Assembly (NCBI RefSeq): GCF_014651915.1
Contig: NZ_BMXU01000001.1
Span: 1,054,001 to 1,118,000 of the forward strand
Direction of reading: 5' to 3'
DNA: 64,000 nt
DNA from: Parvularcula lutaonensis
Lineage (GTDB): Bacteria > Pseudomonadota > Alphaproteobacteria > Caulobacterales > Parvularculaceae
The translations under genes were made by a program, and so were the position numbers. This document shows, in pieces, positions 42,975-52,555 of this stretch (position 1 is the first letter of the stretch; every line of letters starts with the position of its first letter). The notes under the pieces were generated by a model. That model ran no database searches. It was given only the letters and a program-made list of their open reading frames with translations, and was not told the DNA's origin.

Positions 42975-43006
42975 GGTGAAACTATCTTGATTTCAAGGGG
43001 TTCACC
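42975..43006. promoter_or_regulatory. Nested dyad upstream of nadA, candidate NrtR operator
   Basis: GGTGAA (42975-42980) and TTCACC (43001-43006) form an outer inverted repeat; inside it CTTGATTTCAAG (42986-42997) is a second palindrome with nearly the same centre. The element is 77-108 bp before the nadA ATG, in the only sizeable spacer of the nrtR-nadABC locus. Assignment to NrtR rests on position and symmetry. Confidence 0.45.
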
Positions 43007-43082
43007 TGCGCTGAAAAAGCCCTTGCCCCGATGTGACCGGGACGCCATATACTCGCAGTGAGCAAAAGTCGGAGCCAAGCCC

Positions 43083-44174
43083 ATGGCAGCCTTTGAGAAC
43101 GGAATGGAAGAGCTGTCGCCGGAACAGGTCCGGGCCATGACAGATCACCTCTACCCACTCGTTTCCGCCAAGATTCCGCGTTTCGAATGGGATTTGATGG
43201 CTCCTGTGATCGCCCGCATCAACCAGCTCAAGGAAGAGCGCAACGCGGTCATTCTTGCGCACAACTACATGACCCCGGAGATTTTTGCCTGCGTCGGCGA
43301 CATCCGTGGCGACAGCCTGCAACTGGCACGCGAGGCGGCAAAGACGGACGCATCGGTGATCGTGCAGGCCGGTGTTCACTTCATGGCCGAGACCTCGAAG
43401 ATCCTCGCGCCCGGGAAAACAGTCCTGATTCCGTCGATGGAAGCGGGTTGCTCCCTCGCCTCGTCGATCACGGGCGCGGATGTGCGCCTTCTCAAGGAGC
43501 GCTATCCCGGCGTGCCGGTCGTCACCTATGTGAACACCACGGCGGACGTGAAGGCGGAGACCGACATCTGCTGCACCTCGTCCAACGCCGTGCAAGTGGT
43601 CGAACACATCTGCCATGAGTTCGGCACGGACGAGGTCATTCTGATCCCTGACCAATATCTTGCGAAGAACGTCGCCCGCATGACCGACAAGAAGGTCATC
43701 ACCTGGGCTGGCTCCTGCGAGGTGCATGAGCGTTTCACCGCCGACGACATCAGGGAGATGCGGGCCGCCAATCCCGGCGTCGTGGTTCTCGCCCATCCCG
43801 AATGCCCGCCGGATGTCCTCGCCGAGGCTGACTATGCCGGTTCCACCGCGGCCATGTCTGGCTACGTTGCAAAGGAACAGCCGCGCCAAGTGGTCCTCAT
43901 CACCGAATGTTCGATGTCGGACAATGTCGCGCTGGAGAATCCGGGCGTCGACTTCGTCAGGCCCTGCAATCTGTGCCCACACATGAAGCGGATCACCCTC
44001 GAAGGCATCCAGATGGCACTCGAGACCATGACCCACGAAGTCACGGTCGATCCGGTCATCGCTGCCCGCGCCCGTGAAGCCGTGGAGCGCATGATCGAAC
44101 TGCCGAACCCGTCCTCACCTGCTGCCTTCACCAGAGGACATGGCGGCGACGTGATCTCGGTCGAGCACCGCTAG
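43083..44174 (+). CDS. nadA: Quinolinate synthase
   Basis: [4Fe-4S] enzyme that condenses iminoaspartate and dihydroxyacetone phosphate to quinolinate. 363 residues; the three cluster cysteines lie in [23 protein letters not shown]/ and [11 protein letters not shown] regions, with [12 protein letters not shown] and [13 protein letters not shown] as further signatures. The ATG at 43083 begins the nadABC operon: nadB starts 6 bp after its stop. Confidence 0.96.
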   Translation: MAAFENGMEELSPEQVRAMTDHLYPLVSAKIPRFEWDLMAPVIARINQLKEERNAVILAHNYMTPEIFACVGDIRGDSLQLAREAAKTDASVIVQAGVHFMAETSKILAPGKTVLIPSMEAGCSLASSITGADVRLLKERYPGVPVVTYVNTTADVKAETDICCTSSNAVQVVEHICHEFGTDEVILIPDQYLAKNVARMTDKKVITWAGSCEVHERFTADDIREMRAANPGVVVLAHPECPPDVLAEADYAGSTAAMSGYVAKEQPRQVVLITECSMSDNVALENPGVDFVRPCNLCPHMKRITLEGIQMALETMTHEVTVDPVIAARAREAVERMIELPNPSSPAAFTRGHGGDVISVEHR

Positions 44175-44180
44175 ACCACG

Positions 44181-45719
44181 GTGGACGTCACCGGGGCGCG
44201 GGGAAGCGTTCTCATCATCGGAGGAGGCATCGCCGGGCTCTGGACCGCACTCAGGCTTGCGCCACATCCGGTCACTGTCGTCACCGCCGGTGCGCTCGGG
44301 CATGGAAGCTCCTCTTGGGCGCAGGGTGGGCTCGCTGCCGCGATCGGACCTGACGACAGCCCCGCCCTTCACGCTGAAGACACCCTCACCGCAGGCGCAG
44401 GCCTCTGTGATCGCGAGGCTGTCCGGGTCCTGACCGAGGGCGGGCCCGACGCAGTGCAGTCACTGGCCGAGCTGGGCGTCCCGTTCGACCGTATGGAGGA
44501 CGGCTCATTCAGGCTCGGGCGCGAGGCTGCCCACGGCCGCGAGCGCATCGTCCATGTCGGCGGTGACGAGGCCGGTGCCGCCATCATGAACTGCCTTGTC
44601 GAGGCCGCGCGCTCCGCCGGGCACATCGAACTTCGTGAACGGATCATCGCGGAAAGGCTGATTACGGATGCCGACGGCGTCTGCGGCGCAGAGCTCTGGG
44701 ACATCGAAGGGCAGCGGCCCCTCTTCCTGACGGCCGGTGCCGTGATCCTCGCCACGGGCGGGCTCGGCGGTCTCTACGCTGTGACCACCAATCCACTCTT
44801 CAGCCAGGGACAAGGCATCGCGCTTGCGGCGGAGGCTGGTGCGACCCTGCGCGATCTCGAATTCGTCCAGTTTCACCCCACCGGGCTCGATGTCGGTCGC
44901 GATCCGGCTCCCCTCGCCACCGAAGCGATCAGGGGCGAAGGCGCGCATCTTCTCGACGGGGATGGCGACCGCTTCATGCTCAGGCATCATCCGCAGGCCG
45001 AACTTGCGCCGCGGGACGTCGTCGCGCGGGGTGTGGCGCAGGCCATTGCTGAAACCGGCGGCGCTTTCCTGGACGTTCGGGAAGCGATTGGCGAAGCATT
45101 CGCGGAGCGCTTCCCCACTGTCGACGCGGCCTGCCGGGAAGCCGGCATCGACCCGGCGAAGGACCTGCTTCCCATCGCGCCAGCCGCTCACTATCACATG
45201 GGCGGTGTACGGACGAATATCAACGGTCAGACCAGCATCAAGGGCCTCTTCGCTGTCGGCGAATGCGCCAGCACAGGAGTCCACGGCGCCAATCGCCTTG
45301 CCTCCAATTCGCTGCTGGAAGCCATTGTGTTCGGTACACGCATTGCCGAGGCCCTGAGAAGCCGCGACATCAGGAAGCCGGGGATCAAGGACGTCGCACC
45401 GGAAACCCTGGGCCACGGTCGGCCCGATAACCTGAAACCGCTGCGACGCACGATGGCGGACAAGGCAGGCCTGCTTCGCAACCGGACGGGACTCTGTGCT
45501 GCGCTCGACTTCATCGAAGCACAGCACCCGGATACGGTGGGCCACAGGCTGGCCCTCCTGACGGCCAAGCTCGTGCTATCCTCTGCCCTCGCGCGCGAAG
45601 AGAGCCGAGGGGCTCATCAGCGGACAGACCATATCGAACTTGCGGCCAAGGCACGGCACAGCCTGATGACGCTTCGCGGCTCGGACATCGTGACAGAATG
45701 GGAGGACGTGAACGCATGA
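44181..45719 (+). CDS. nadB: L-aspartate oxidase
   Basis: FAD enzyme oxidising aspartate to iminoaspartate for NadA. 512 residues with the FAD motif VLIIGGGIAGLWTAL, SSWAQGGLAAAIGPDDS, LATGGLGGLYAVTTNP, EFVQFHPTGL, the catalytic region RGEGAHLLDGDGDRFM, and HYHMGGVRTNINGQTS. GTG start six bases after nadA; its stop overlaps the nadC start. Confidence 0.96.
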   Translation: MDVTGARGSVLIIGGGIAGLWTALRLAPHPVTVVTAGALGHGSSSWAQGGLAAAIGPDDSPALHAEDTLTAGAGLCDREAVRVLTEGGPDAVQSLAELGVPFDRMEDGSFRLGREAAHGRERIVHVGGDEAGAAIMNCLVEAARSAGHIELRERIIAERLITDADGVCGAELWDIEGQRPLFLTAGAVILATGGLGGLYAVTTNPLFSQGQGIALAAEAGATLRDLEFVQFHPTGLDVGRDPAPLATEAIRGEGAHLLDGDGDRFMLRHHPQAELAPRDVVARGVAQAIAETGGAFLDVREAIGEAFAERFPTVDAACREAGIDPAKDLLPIAPAAHYHMGGVRTNINGQTSIKGLFAVGECASTGVHGANRLASNSLLEAIVFGTRIAEALRSRDIRKPGIKDVAPETLGHGRPDNLKPLRRTMADKAGLLRNRTGLCAALDFIEAQHPDTVGHRLALLTAKLVLSSALAREESRGAHQRTDHIELAAKARHSLMTLRGSDIVTEWEDVNA

Positions 45720-46561
45720 ACCCGATCCCTGATGAACTGCTGAAGCCGCTCATCCTTCGCAGCCTTGAAGAAGATCTCGCGCAGGGCGGTGACCTGACAA
45801 CCCTTGCGACGATTGATCCGAAGACGGAAGCCATGGCCACGCTGAACGCCAGGTCCGAGGGGTGCGCTGCCGGTGTCGGCGTTGCCGTTCTTGTCTTCCG
45901 CATGGTCGATCCCACCCTCGAGGTAACCGCCAGAGCCACGGACGGCGATCCCTTCGCGGCGGGGGCGACACTCCTTGAAGCGAGAGGCTCGGCCGCCTCG
46001 CTCCTGACGGCAGAGCGAACCGCTCTCAACATCCTCAGCCATATGTGCGGCATCGCTGCGCTGACTGCGGACTATGTTGGCAGGGTCCAGGGCACGAAGG
46101 CGCGCATCGCTGCCACGCGGAAGACGCTTCCCGGCCTTCGGTTGGTCCAGAAGCACGCGGTGCGCTGCGGCGGCGGGATGACCCACAGGATGAGCCTCAC
46201 CGACGCGGTGATGATCAAGGACAACCACATCGCCGCTGCGGGATCGATCGCTCAGGCCATCGCCAAGGCGCGCGCCTTTGCGGGGCACACGGTGAAGATC
46301 GAGGTCGAAGTCGACACGCTCGACCAGCTTGCCACTGCACTTGAAGCAAAACCTGACATCATTCTTCTCGACAACATGACCGCCGATACGCTCCGTGAAG
46401 CGGTGACCATCACGAAGGGGCGTTGCGTGCTCGAAGCATCAGGAGGAGTGAACCTCGACACCGTCCGCACCATCGCGGCAACAGGCGTCGATGTGATCTC
46501 GGTCGGCGCTCTCACGCACTCGGCGACGGCGCTCGATATCGGGATGGAGCTCGTCGCCTAG
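45716..46561 (+). CDS. nadC: Quinolinate phosphoribosyltransferase
   Basis: Converts quinolinate and PRPP to nicotinate mononucleotide. 281 residues: EDLAQGGDLTTLATI, TALNILSHMCGIAALTADYV, ATRKTLPGLRLVQKHAVRCGGG, DAVMIKDNHI, EVEVDTLDQL, LLDNMT and EASGGVNLDTV. The ATG at 45716 has GGGAGG upstream; an in-frame ATG at 45698 lacks a site. Its stop shares CTAG with the convergent gene at 46558. Confidence 0.97.
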   Translation: MNPIPDELLKPLILRSLEEDLAQGGDLTTLATIDPKTEAMATLNARSEGCAAGVGVAVLVFRMVDPTLEVTARATDGDPFAAGATLLEARGSAASLLTAERTALNILSHMCGIAALTADYVGRVQGTKARIAATRKTLPGLRLVQKHAVRCGGGMTHRMSLTDAVMIKDNHIAAAGSIAQAIAKARAFAGHTVKIEVEVDTLDQLATALEAKPDIILLDNMTADTLREAVTITKGRCVLEASGGVNLDTVRTIAATGVDVISVGALTHSATALDIGMELVA

Positions 46562-47361
46562 CTCGACAACTCCTCGAGATCGATGCCGAGCCGGTTCGCG
46601 GCAAGCTTCAGCGTCCCCGGTGGGCGGAAGAAGATGTGGTCGCCGATCACCCGCGTCTGGTCGAATGCCTTTGCCCAGTAAGGATCGACATAATCGGCAT
46701 GGTAGAACGTCGCGAAATTCGTCAGCGGCGGGCGGAAACCCCGGTAGATCACATCGGCCAGTGCCTCGGCCCTGTCCCACGCCCGCGGTTCACGCGGCCT
46801 GTTCAGGCTGCCGTCACAGGCAAAGCTGAACTGACAGCCGTAGCTCTTGCCCTGCCCCTGGAACACCACGCCGCAGATGGTCGAGGGGAAGCGCCGGTCG
46901 GCAACACGGTTGAGGACGACATCGGCAACGGCGATCCGGCCCAGAACGGGCTGGTTCCGCGCTTCGTAATAGATCGCCTGCGCAAGACAGTTCCGCTCTT
47001 TCTTCTGCTCCTCGGAAAGCTCGAACGGAGAATAGTTCGGCAGGGAGAAGAGGTTTGAAGGAACCCCAGCGAGCAACAGATCGGTGGAGATCGCGCGGCC
47101 GTCAAAACCGGCTTCATCGAGCAAATCGATTGCGCTCACGACAACCGCGTCGGGGACCTCCGCGCGCTCGAGCGCGGCTTGCTCGAAAATATCCGAAGCC
47201 CAGACCTCGACCGAAGCGACGACCTCGTCCTGACGCGACATCAGCATCGTCGCTGAAATGACAGCGACGATAACCAGAATCAGCGAAAGGCTTCGTTTGA
47301 GCCCCTTGATTTTCGTCGGCTTTCGGGCCTGCAAGAGTTCGGTCTCCCCTTCCCCAGTCAT
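46558..47361 (-). CDS. Membrane-anchored SleB-type cell-wall hydrolase
   Basis: A 267-residue protein with a short cytoplasmic N-terminus, one membrane helix (about 22-40, SLSLILVIVAVISATMLM) and a periplasmic C-terminal SleB/hydrolase-2 domain. The catalytic Glu lies in CLAQAIYYEARNQP, followed by GRIAVADVVLNRV, YGCQFSFACDG and TNFATFYHADYVDPYW. It is expected to cleave peptidoglycan glycan strands. The start is uncertain: ATG at 47361, or a frame extension to 47460 that would overlap ppdK. Confidence 0.88.
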   Translation of the reverse strand: MTGEGETELLQARKPTKIKGLKRSLSLILVIVAVISATMLMSRQDEVVASVEVWASDIFEQAALERAEVPDAVVVSAIDLLDEAGFDGRAISTDLLLAGVPSNLFSLPNYSPFELSEEQKKERNCLAQAIYYEARNQPVLGRIAVADVVLNRVADRRFPSTICGVVFQGQGKSYGCQFSFACDGSLNRPREPRAWDRAEALADVIYRGFRPPLTNFATFYHADYVDPYWAKAFDQTRVIGDHIFFRPPGTLKLAANRLGIDLEELSS

Positions 47362-47431
47362 GGAGAAGTCGTGATCAGCGCTGAGCAATGCAACAGCAAG
47401 GTTGCACCGCTCAACATAAGAACACGTTAGG

Positions 47432-50125
47432 TCAGCCTTCCGCTCTTTTTTTCGCAGCAAGCGATGCCTGTGCAGCGGCCAGCCGTGCTATCGGCACGCG
47501 GTATGGCGAGCAGCTGACATAATCGAGGCCGATTCCCTCGCAGAAGGAGATCGAGGCCGGATCACCGCCATGCTCGCCGCAGATACCGAGCTTGATGAGC
47601 GAGCGGGTCTCCCGCCCTTTCTGCGCCCCGATCGCGACGAGCTGGCCGACGCCTTCCTGGTCGAGGCTGACGAAAGGGTCCTGGTCCAGGATGTTGTGGC
47701 GCAGGTAGTTCGGCAGGAACGAGCCGGCATCGTCACGGCTGAGGCCGAAGGTCGTCTGCGTCAGGTCATTCGTGCCGAAAGAGAAGAACTCGGCCGAGTG
47801 CGCGATCTTGTCTGCGGTGAGCGCGGCACGCGGCAGTTCGATCATCGTGCCGACGGTGTAGACGAGCTTCTCGCCTGCCTCGGCGAACACCTTCTGGGCC
47901 ACCGCGTCGATGCGGTCCTTGACGAGGTCCAATTCCTTCTTGGTGCTGACGAGTGGCACCATGATCTCCGGCTGGACCGGGTCGCCGGTTTCCTTGCCGA
48001 TGGCGATGGCGGCCTCGAAGATGGCGCGCGCCTGCATCTCGGCGATTTCGGGATAGCTGACCGCAAGGCGGCAACCGCGATGGCCGAGCATCGGGTTTTG
48101 CTCATGGAGCTGGCTGAGGCGGTCCTTCACGTCCTTGACGTCGCGGCCAAGGGCGTTGGCCACCTCTCCGATTTCTTTCTCTCCGTGCGGAAGGAATTCG
48201 TGTAGCGGCGGATCGAGGAGACGGATCGTGACCGGAAGGCCTTTCATCTCCCTGAACAGCTGCTCGAAATCGCCGCGCTGGAAGGGCAGCAGCCTGTCGA
48301 GGGCCGCGCGGCGCCCCTGTTCATTGTCGGCGAGGATCATCTCGCGGACGACGTTGATCCTGTCTGCGTCGAAGAACATGTGCTCGGTGCGGCAAAGGCC
48401 GATGCCCTCGGCGCCGAAGCCGCGGGCGGTCTTGGCGTCGAGCGGGGTTTCCGCATTGGCGCGAACCCGCATGCGGCGATGTTTGTCGGCCCACTCCATC
48501 AGCTTGCCGAAGTCGCCGGAAAGTTCAGGTTCGATGGTGGCAACGGCGCCAAAGAAGATCTCGCCGGTCGAGCCATCGATGGTGATCTGGTCGCCCTTCT
48601 TCACCTCACGTCCGTGCACGGTGAATTTGGAGCCGTCCTTCTCGATCTTGAGGTCGCCAGCGCCGCAGACACAGGCCCGTCCCATGCCGCGGGCCACCAC
48701 GGCGGCGTGGGAGGTCATGCCGCCGCGGGCAGTGACGATCCCCGCCGCAGCGTGCATGCCGTGGATGTCTTCAGGGCTCGTCTCCACCCGGACGAGCATG
48801 ACGCGCCTGCCTTCCTGCGCCAGGCGCTCGGCTTCGTCGGCGGTGAAGACCACCTCGCCGGAGGCAGCGCCCGGACTGGCCGGCAGGCCCTTGGCGATGA
48901 GGTCGCGCTCCGCATTCGGATCGAGCGATGGATGGAGGAGCTGGTCGAGCGCTGCGGGATCGACGCGCATGACAGCTTCGTCTTCGGAGATCTTGCCCTC
49001 GGCACAGAGATCGACAGCGATCTTGAGAGCCGCCTTCGCAGTCCGCTTTCCGTTGCGGGTCTGCAGCATGTAGAGCTTGCCCTGCTCGATCGTGAACTCG
49101 ATGTCCTGCATGTCGCGATAGTGGTCTTCGAGCTTCTGGAAGACCGCCGCGAGTTCCTTGTAGGTCTCGGGCATCGCCTCTTCGAGGGAGGGTTCGTCCG
49201 AGCCCTGCTCCTCACGGGACTGCTTGGTCAGGCTCTGCGGCGTGCGGATACCGGCAACGACGTCCTCGCCCTGCGCATTGATGAGGAACTCGCCATAGAC
49301 CCGCTTCTCGCCGGTCGAAGGGTTACGGGTGAAGGCCACGCCGGTCGCGGAGGTCTCGCCCATATTGCCAAAGACCATGGCTTGCACGTTGACCGCCGTG
49401 CCCCACTCCGCGGGGATGTTGTTCAGTCGGCGGTAGGTCTTCGAACGCTCGTTCATCCACGAACCGAAGACCGCGTCAATCGCGCCCCAGAGCTGCTCCT
49501 GCGGATCTTGGGGGAAGGGTTTGCCGAGGGCGCTCTCGACGGCTTCCTTGTACTCCGCAATCACAGCCTGCCAGTCCTCGGCGGTCATCGACGTGTCGAG
49601 AACGTAGTCGCGATCGTCCTTATACGTATCGAGGATTTCCTCGAACGTGTGGTGCGCCACGCCAAGGACCACGTCCGAATACATCTGGATGAAGCGGCGG
49701 TAGCTGTCATAGGCGAAGCGTTCGTCGCCCGAAAGCTTGGCGAGACCCGCGACAGTGTCGTCGTTGAGGCCGAGGTTGAGGACCGTGTCCATCATGCCCG
49801 GCATCGAAGCCCGAGCACCGGAGCGGACCGAGACGAGGAGAGGGTTGGAGGGATCACCGAATTTCTTCCCGGTGATCCTTTCGACTTCGCCCAGCGCCTT
49901 CTCGACTTCCTCTTTCAGGCCCTCGGGGTACTGACGGTCGTTGGCGTAGTAGGCCGTGCAGACCTCTGTGGTGATCGTGAAGCCCGGCGGGACCGGCAGC
50001 CCCAAATTGGCCATCTCGGCGAGGTTCGCACCTTTCCCGCCGAGGAGGTTCTTCATCCCCGACCGGCCTTCGGCTTTACCGCCGCCGAAGGCGTACACCA
50101 TCTTCTCAGGAGCTGCGCCGCTCAT
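47432..50125 (-). CDS. ppdK: Pyruvate, phosphate dikinase
   Basis: Interconverts pyruvate and phosphoenolpyruvate with ATP and Pi, useful for gluconeogenesis from C3/C4 acids. 897 residues: N-terminal ATP-grasp (NLLGGKGANLAEMANLG, VNVQAMVFGNMG), the phosphohistidine domain GGMTSHAAVVARGMG, and the C-terminal PEP barrel with EIMVPLV, FFSFGTNDLTQTTFG and the catalytic Cys in SISFCEGIGLDYVSCSPYR region. The ATG at 50125 is 17 bp after the glyS stop, so the two form an operon. Confidence 0.96.
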   Translation of the reverse strand: MSGAAPEKMVYAFGGGKAEGRSGMKNLLGGKGANLAEMANLGLPVPPGFTITTEVCTAYYANDRQYPEGLKEEVEKALGEVERITGKKFGDPSNPLLVSVRSGARASMPGMMDTVLNLGLNDDTVAGLAKLSGDERFAYDSYRRFIQMYSDVVLGVAHHTFEEILDTYKDDRDYVLDTSMTAEDWQAVIAEYKEAVESALGKPFPQDPQEQLWGAIDAVFGSWMNERSKTYRRLNNIPAEWGTAVNVQAMVFGNMGETSATGVAFTRNPSTGEKRVYGEFLINAQGEDVVAGIRTPQSLTKQSREEQGSDEPSLEEAMPETYKELAAVFQKLEDHYRDMQDIEFTIEQGKLYMLQTRNGKRTAKAALKIAVDLCAEGKISEDEAVMRVDPAALDQLLHPSLDPNAERDLIAKGLPASPGAASGEVVFTADEAERLAQEGRRVMLVRVETSPEDIHGMHAAAGIVTARGGMTSHAAVVARGMGRACVCGAGDLKIEKDGSKFTVHGREVKKGDQITIDGSTGEIFFGAVATIEPELSGDFGKLMEWADKHRRMRVRANAETPLDAKTARGFGAEGIGLCRTEHMFFDADRINVVREMILADNEQGRRAALDRLLPFQRGDFEQLFREMKGLPVTIRLLDPPLHEFLPHGEKEIGEVANALGRDVKDVKDRLSQLHEQNPMLGHRGCRLAVSYPEIAEMQARAIFEAAIAIGKETGDPVQPEIMVPLVSTKKELDLVKDRIDAVAQKVFAEAGEKLVYTVGTMIELPRAALTADKIAHSAEFFSFGTNDLTQTTFGLSRDDAGSFLPNYLRHNILDQDPFVSLDQEGVGQLVAIGAQKGRETRSLIKLGICGEHGGDPASISFCEGIGLDYVSCSPYRVPIARLAAAQASLAAKKRAEG

Positions 50126-50141
50126 TTGGATACCCCGTCTC

Positions 50142-52169
50142 TCAACCTTCGAGCCGATCGAAGTCGGCCACCAATTTGACAACATCCCGGAAACGCAAGA
50201 GTTGCGCCAAACGGTTCGCGCGCAATTCCTGCTTGTCCGAATTGACTGTGACCCCGTCAAAGAACGCATCCATGACAGGCCGCACGGCCGAGAGTGCGCG
50301 CATCGCGCTCGCGAAATCCTCGGCTTCCAGCGAGTCCCTAGCCTTAGTTTCCGCTTCATCGAGCGCGTCGTTGAGCGCGCGCTCTTGATCTTCTTCGAAG
50401 AGGGTCGGATCCGGCGAAGCCTCGGGCAGATCGCCCTTTTTCGCCTCGGCCTTCAGGATGTTCGCCGCGCGTTTGTACGCTGCGGAGAGGTTGGCGCCGT
50501 CCTCGGTGTCGAGGAAATCCGACAGCGCCTTCAGCTTTTTCTCGATCAGGACGAAATCATCCGCCCCTTCCTCCAGCACAGCCGCCACCCGGTCATGCCG
50601 GAAACCCTGGTCCCGGAAATAGACAGTCAGACGGTCGTGGAAGAAGGCGAGGAGGTCGGCAGAAAATTCGCCAGACACATATTCGCTCACGTTCAGGCGG
50701 AGATCGTTCTCGAGCACCATCCGGATCACCGCCAACGCAGCCCGCCTAAGCGCGAACGGGTCGCGTGAGCCTGTCGGCTTCTGGTCAATTCTCCAGAACG
50801 CCGCCAGCGTATCGAGCTTATCCGCCAAGCTCACCGCCACACCCACAGGGTTCGTAGGCAAATCATCCGACTGCCCCTGCGGCTTGTAGTGGTCGCGGAT
50901 AGCATCGGCGATCACGTCGCTCTCGCCTTGCGCCAGCGCATAGTAGCGGCCCATCAGGCCCTGCAGCTCGGGAAATTCGTAGACCATCTCCGAGGCGAGG
51001 TCCGCCTTAGCGAGGCGCGCCGCGCGCTCGGCTTGATCCGGGTCCGCACCACAGGCCGGGGCCAGCTCGCGGGCCAGCGCAGCGACGCGCTCGACCTTGT
51101 CAGCGATGGTGCCGAGGCCTTCGAAGAACGTCACACCACTGAGCTTCTCAGCGTGCTTCTCCAGCGGCTTCTTGAGGTCGTTGTTGTAGAGGAAGAGCGC
51201 ATCCGACAGCCGGGCCGTCAGCACACGTTCATAACCGGCAAGCATCCCCTCGCCCGACTCGATATCCGCCACGGTGACAAAGCGCGGCGCAAGGCGGCCG
51301 GCCTTCGGATCGCGTACGGAGAAATATTTCTGGTGCCCGCGCATCGCCGCTGTGATGACCTCATCGGGCAGCGCCAGGAACTTCTCGTCGAAGGTGCCTA
51401 GTTTCGGCGTCGGCCATTCGGCGAGGCCCGCCACTTCATTGAGCAGCCCTTGATCCTCGACCAGATCCAGCCCCTCATTCGCACAGAGAGCCTTGGCCCC
51501 CTCCATGATCCGCGCCTTGCGCTCCTCAGCGCGCAGGACCACCCGGCCTTCGTGCAGCACCTGTTCGTAGTCGGCAAAGGACGCGACCGTGGCTTCGCCA
51601 CCGCCCAGAACACGGTGAGTCTTCGTCGTCAGCCCCGCCTCGATCGGCTGGCTGCCATTCTCCAGCGAGAACGGAACGGGCTTGCCGCCAAGCGCCAGCA
51701 AGATGCCGCGAAGCGGCCTGACCCAGCGCAGGTCGCCATCGCCCCAGCGCTGGGACTTCGGCCAAGGGAAATCGGTGATCGTCCCGCGCAGGGCCTCGGT
51801 CACGACCTCGCTGGTCGGGCGTCCCTTCGTCTCGATGACCGCGACGTAAACTGGGCCCTTTTTCGTCTCCTGAATTTGCGCCTCGGAGATGTCCGAAAGA
51901 CCCGCGCCGCGCAGGAAACCCTGGATCGCCTTCTCCGGCGCACCGACCTTCGGACCCTTGCGTTCTTCACGGGTGTCCGGCGAGGCATCAGGCAAGCCGT
52001 CCATGGTCAGGGTCAGCCGACGGGGACCATAGAAGGTTTCAACTCTCTCCCAGCTGAGCCCTGCGTCCTCGAGCTTGCCCGTCAGCAGGCGTTCGAGGTC
52101 AGCAGCGGCCTTCGCCTGAAGGCGCGCGGGGATTTCTTCGGAGAACAGCTCAAGGAGAAGACTCGGCAT
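50142..52169 (-). CDS. glyS: Glycyl-tRNA synthetase beta subunit
   Basis: tRNA-binding subunit of the heterotetrameric bacterial GlyRS, 675 residues. Matches: MPSLLLELFSEEIPARLQ, FYGPRRLTL, SQRWGDGDLRWVRPLRGIL, VITAAMRGHQKYFSV, and an HD-like middle plus C-terminal DALR anticodon domain (DPFALRRAALAVIRM). The alpha subunit gene glyQ, usually just upstream, is not here: the next gene in that direction reads away on the plus strand. No clear ribosome site was found for the start. Confidence 0.95.
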   Translation of the reverse strand: MPSLLLELFSEEIPARLQAKAAADLERLLTGKLEDAGLSWERVETFYGPRRLTLTMDGLPDASPDTREERKGPKVGAPEKAIQGFLRGAGLSDISEAQIQETKKGPVYVAVIETKGRPTSEVVTEALRGTITDFPWPKSQRWGDGDLRWVRPLRGILLALGGKPVPFSLENGSQPIEAGLTTKTHRVLGGGEATVASFADYEQVLHEGRVVLRAEERKARIMEGAKALCANEGLDLVEDQGLLNEVAGLAEWPTPKLGTFDEKFLALPDEVITAAMRGHQKYFSVRDPKAGRLAPRFVTVADIESGEGMLAGYERVLTARLSDALFLYNNDLKKPLEKHAEKLSGVTFFEGLGTIADKVERVAALARELAPACGADPDQAERAARLAKADLASEMVYEFPELQGLMGRYYALAQGESDVIADAIRDHYKPQGQSDDLPTNPVGVAVSLADKLDTLAAFWRIDQKPTGSRDPFALRRAALAVIRMVLENDLRLNVSEYVSGEFSADLLAFFHDRLTVYFRDQGFRHDRVAAVLEEGADDFVLIEKKLKALSDFLDTEDGANLSAAYKRAANILKAEAKKGDLPEASPDPTLFEEDQERALNDALDEAETKARDSLEAEDFASAMRALSAVRPVMDAFFDGVTVNSDKQELRANRLAQLLRFRDVVKLVADFDRLEG

Positions 52170-52232
52170 AACGCCGCGCCATAGAACGCGTTCTTTCGCG
52201 CTGCAACCAACACGGCCCAGAGAGTTGTGAAA

Positions 52233-52258
52233 GGAACCAGCGCGCCGGCTCCTGCGTT
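52233..52258 (+). promoter_or_regulatory. Candidate EcfG promoter, full consensus match
   Basis: GGAAC (52233-52237), a 17-nt spacer and CGTT (52255-52258) match the general stress consensus exactly. The predicted start of transcription, near 52265, is only a few bases before the ATG at 52268, which suggests a leaderless mRNA. Confidence 0.6.
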
Positions 52259-52267
52259 CTCGTCAAC

Positions 52268-52555
52268 ATGAGCTTCGGTGAAAAGATCAGGCGGGTTGCG
52301 ACGCTGGTCGGAGGCGGGGTTCTCGTCCTGTTCGGCGTGCTGTTGGCTATCTCGCCACTGCCGATGGGCATCCTGCTGGTTGCCATTGGCATGGGTCTCC
52401 TGGTGATGGGCAGCCCGCGCATCGCCGCTTGGCTCCGGTTCAACCGGACCTACAACGACACCCTCGACAAGCAGGCCGCCATCGCGACCAAACACGCACC
52501 CAAGAAGATCGCGGAGGCTCTGGAGAAGACAGACCCCCGCAGGCGCTACGACTAG
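52268..52555 (+). CDS. Small membrane protein, PGPGW-like
   Basis: A 95-residue protein with two close hydrophobic helices (VATLVGGGVLVLFGVLLAI and MGILLVAIGMGLLVMG) separated by SPLP, then a basic/charged tail ending in TDPRRRYD. The helix-PLP-helix layout resembles small PGPGW-family membrane proteins; this is a tentative match. It lies behind a perfect EcfG promoter motif and converges on dps with a shared CTAG stop, so both ends of the locus point to stress. Confidence 0.65.
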   Translation: MSFGEKIRRVATLVGGGVLVLFGVLLAISPLPMGILLVAIGMGLLVMGSPRIAAWLRFNRTYNDTLDKQAAIATKHAPKKIAEALEKTDPRRRYD

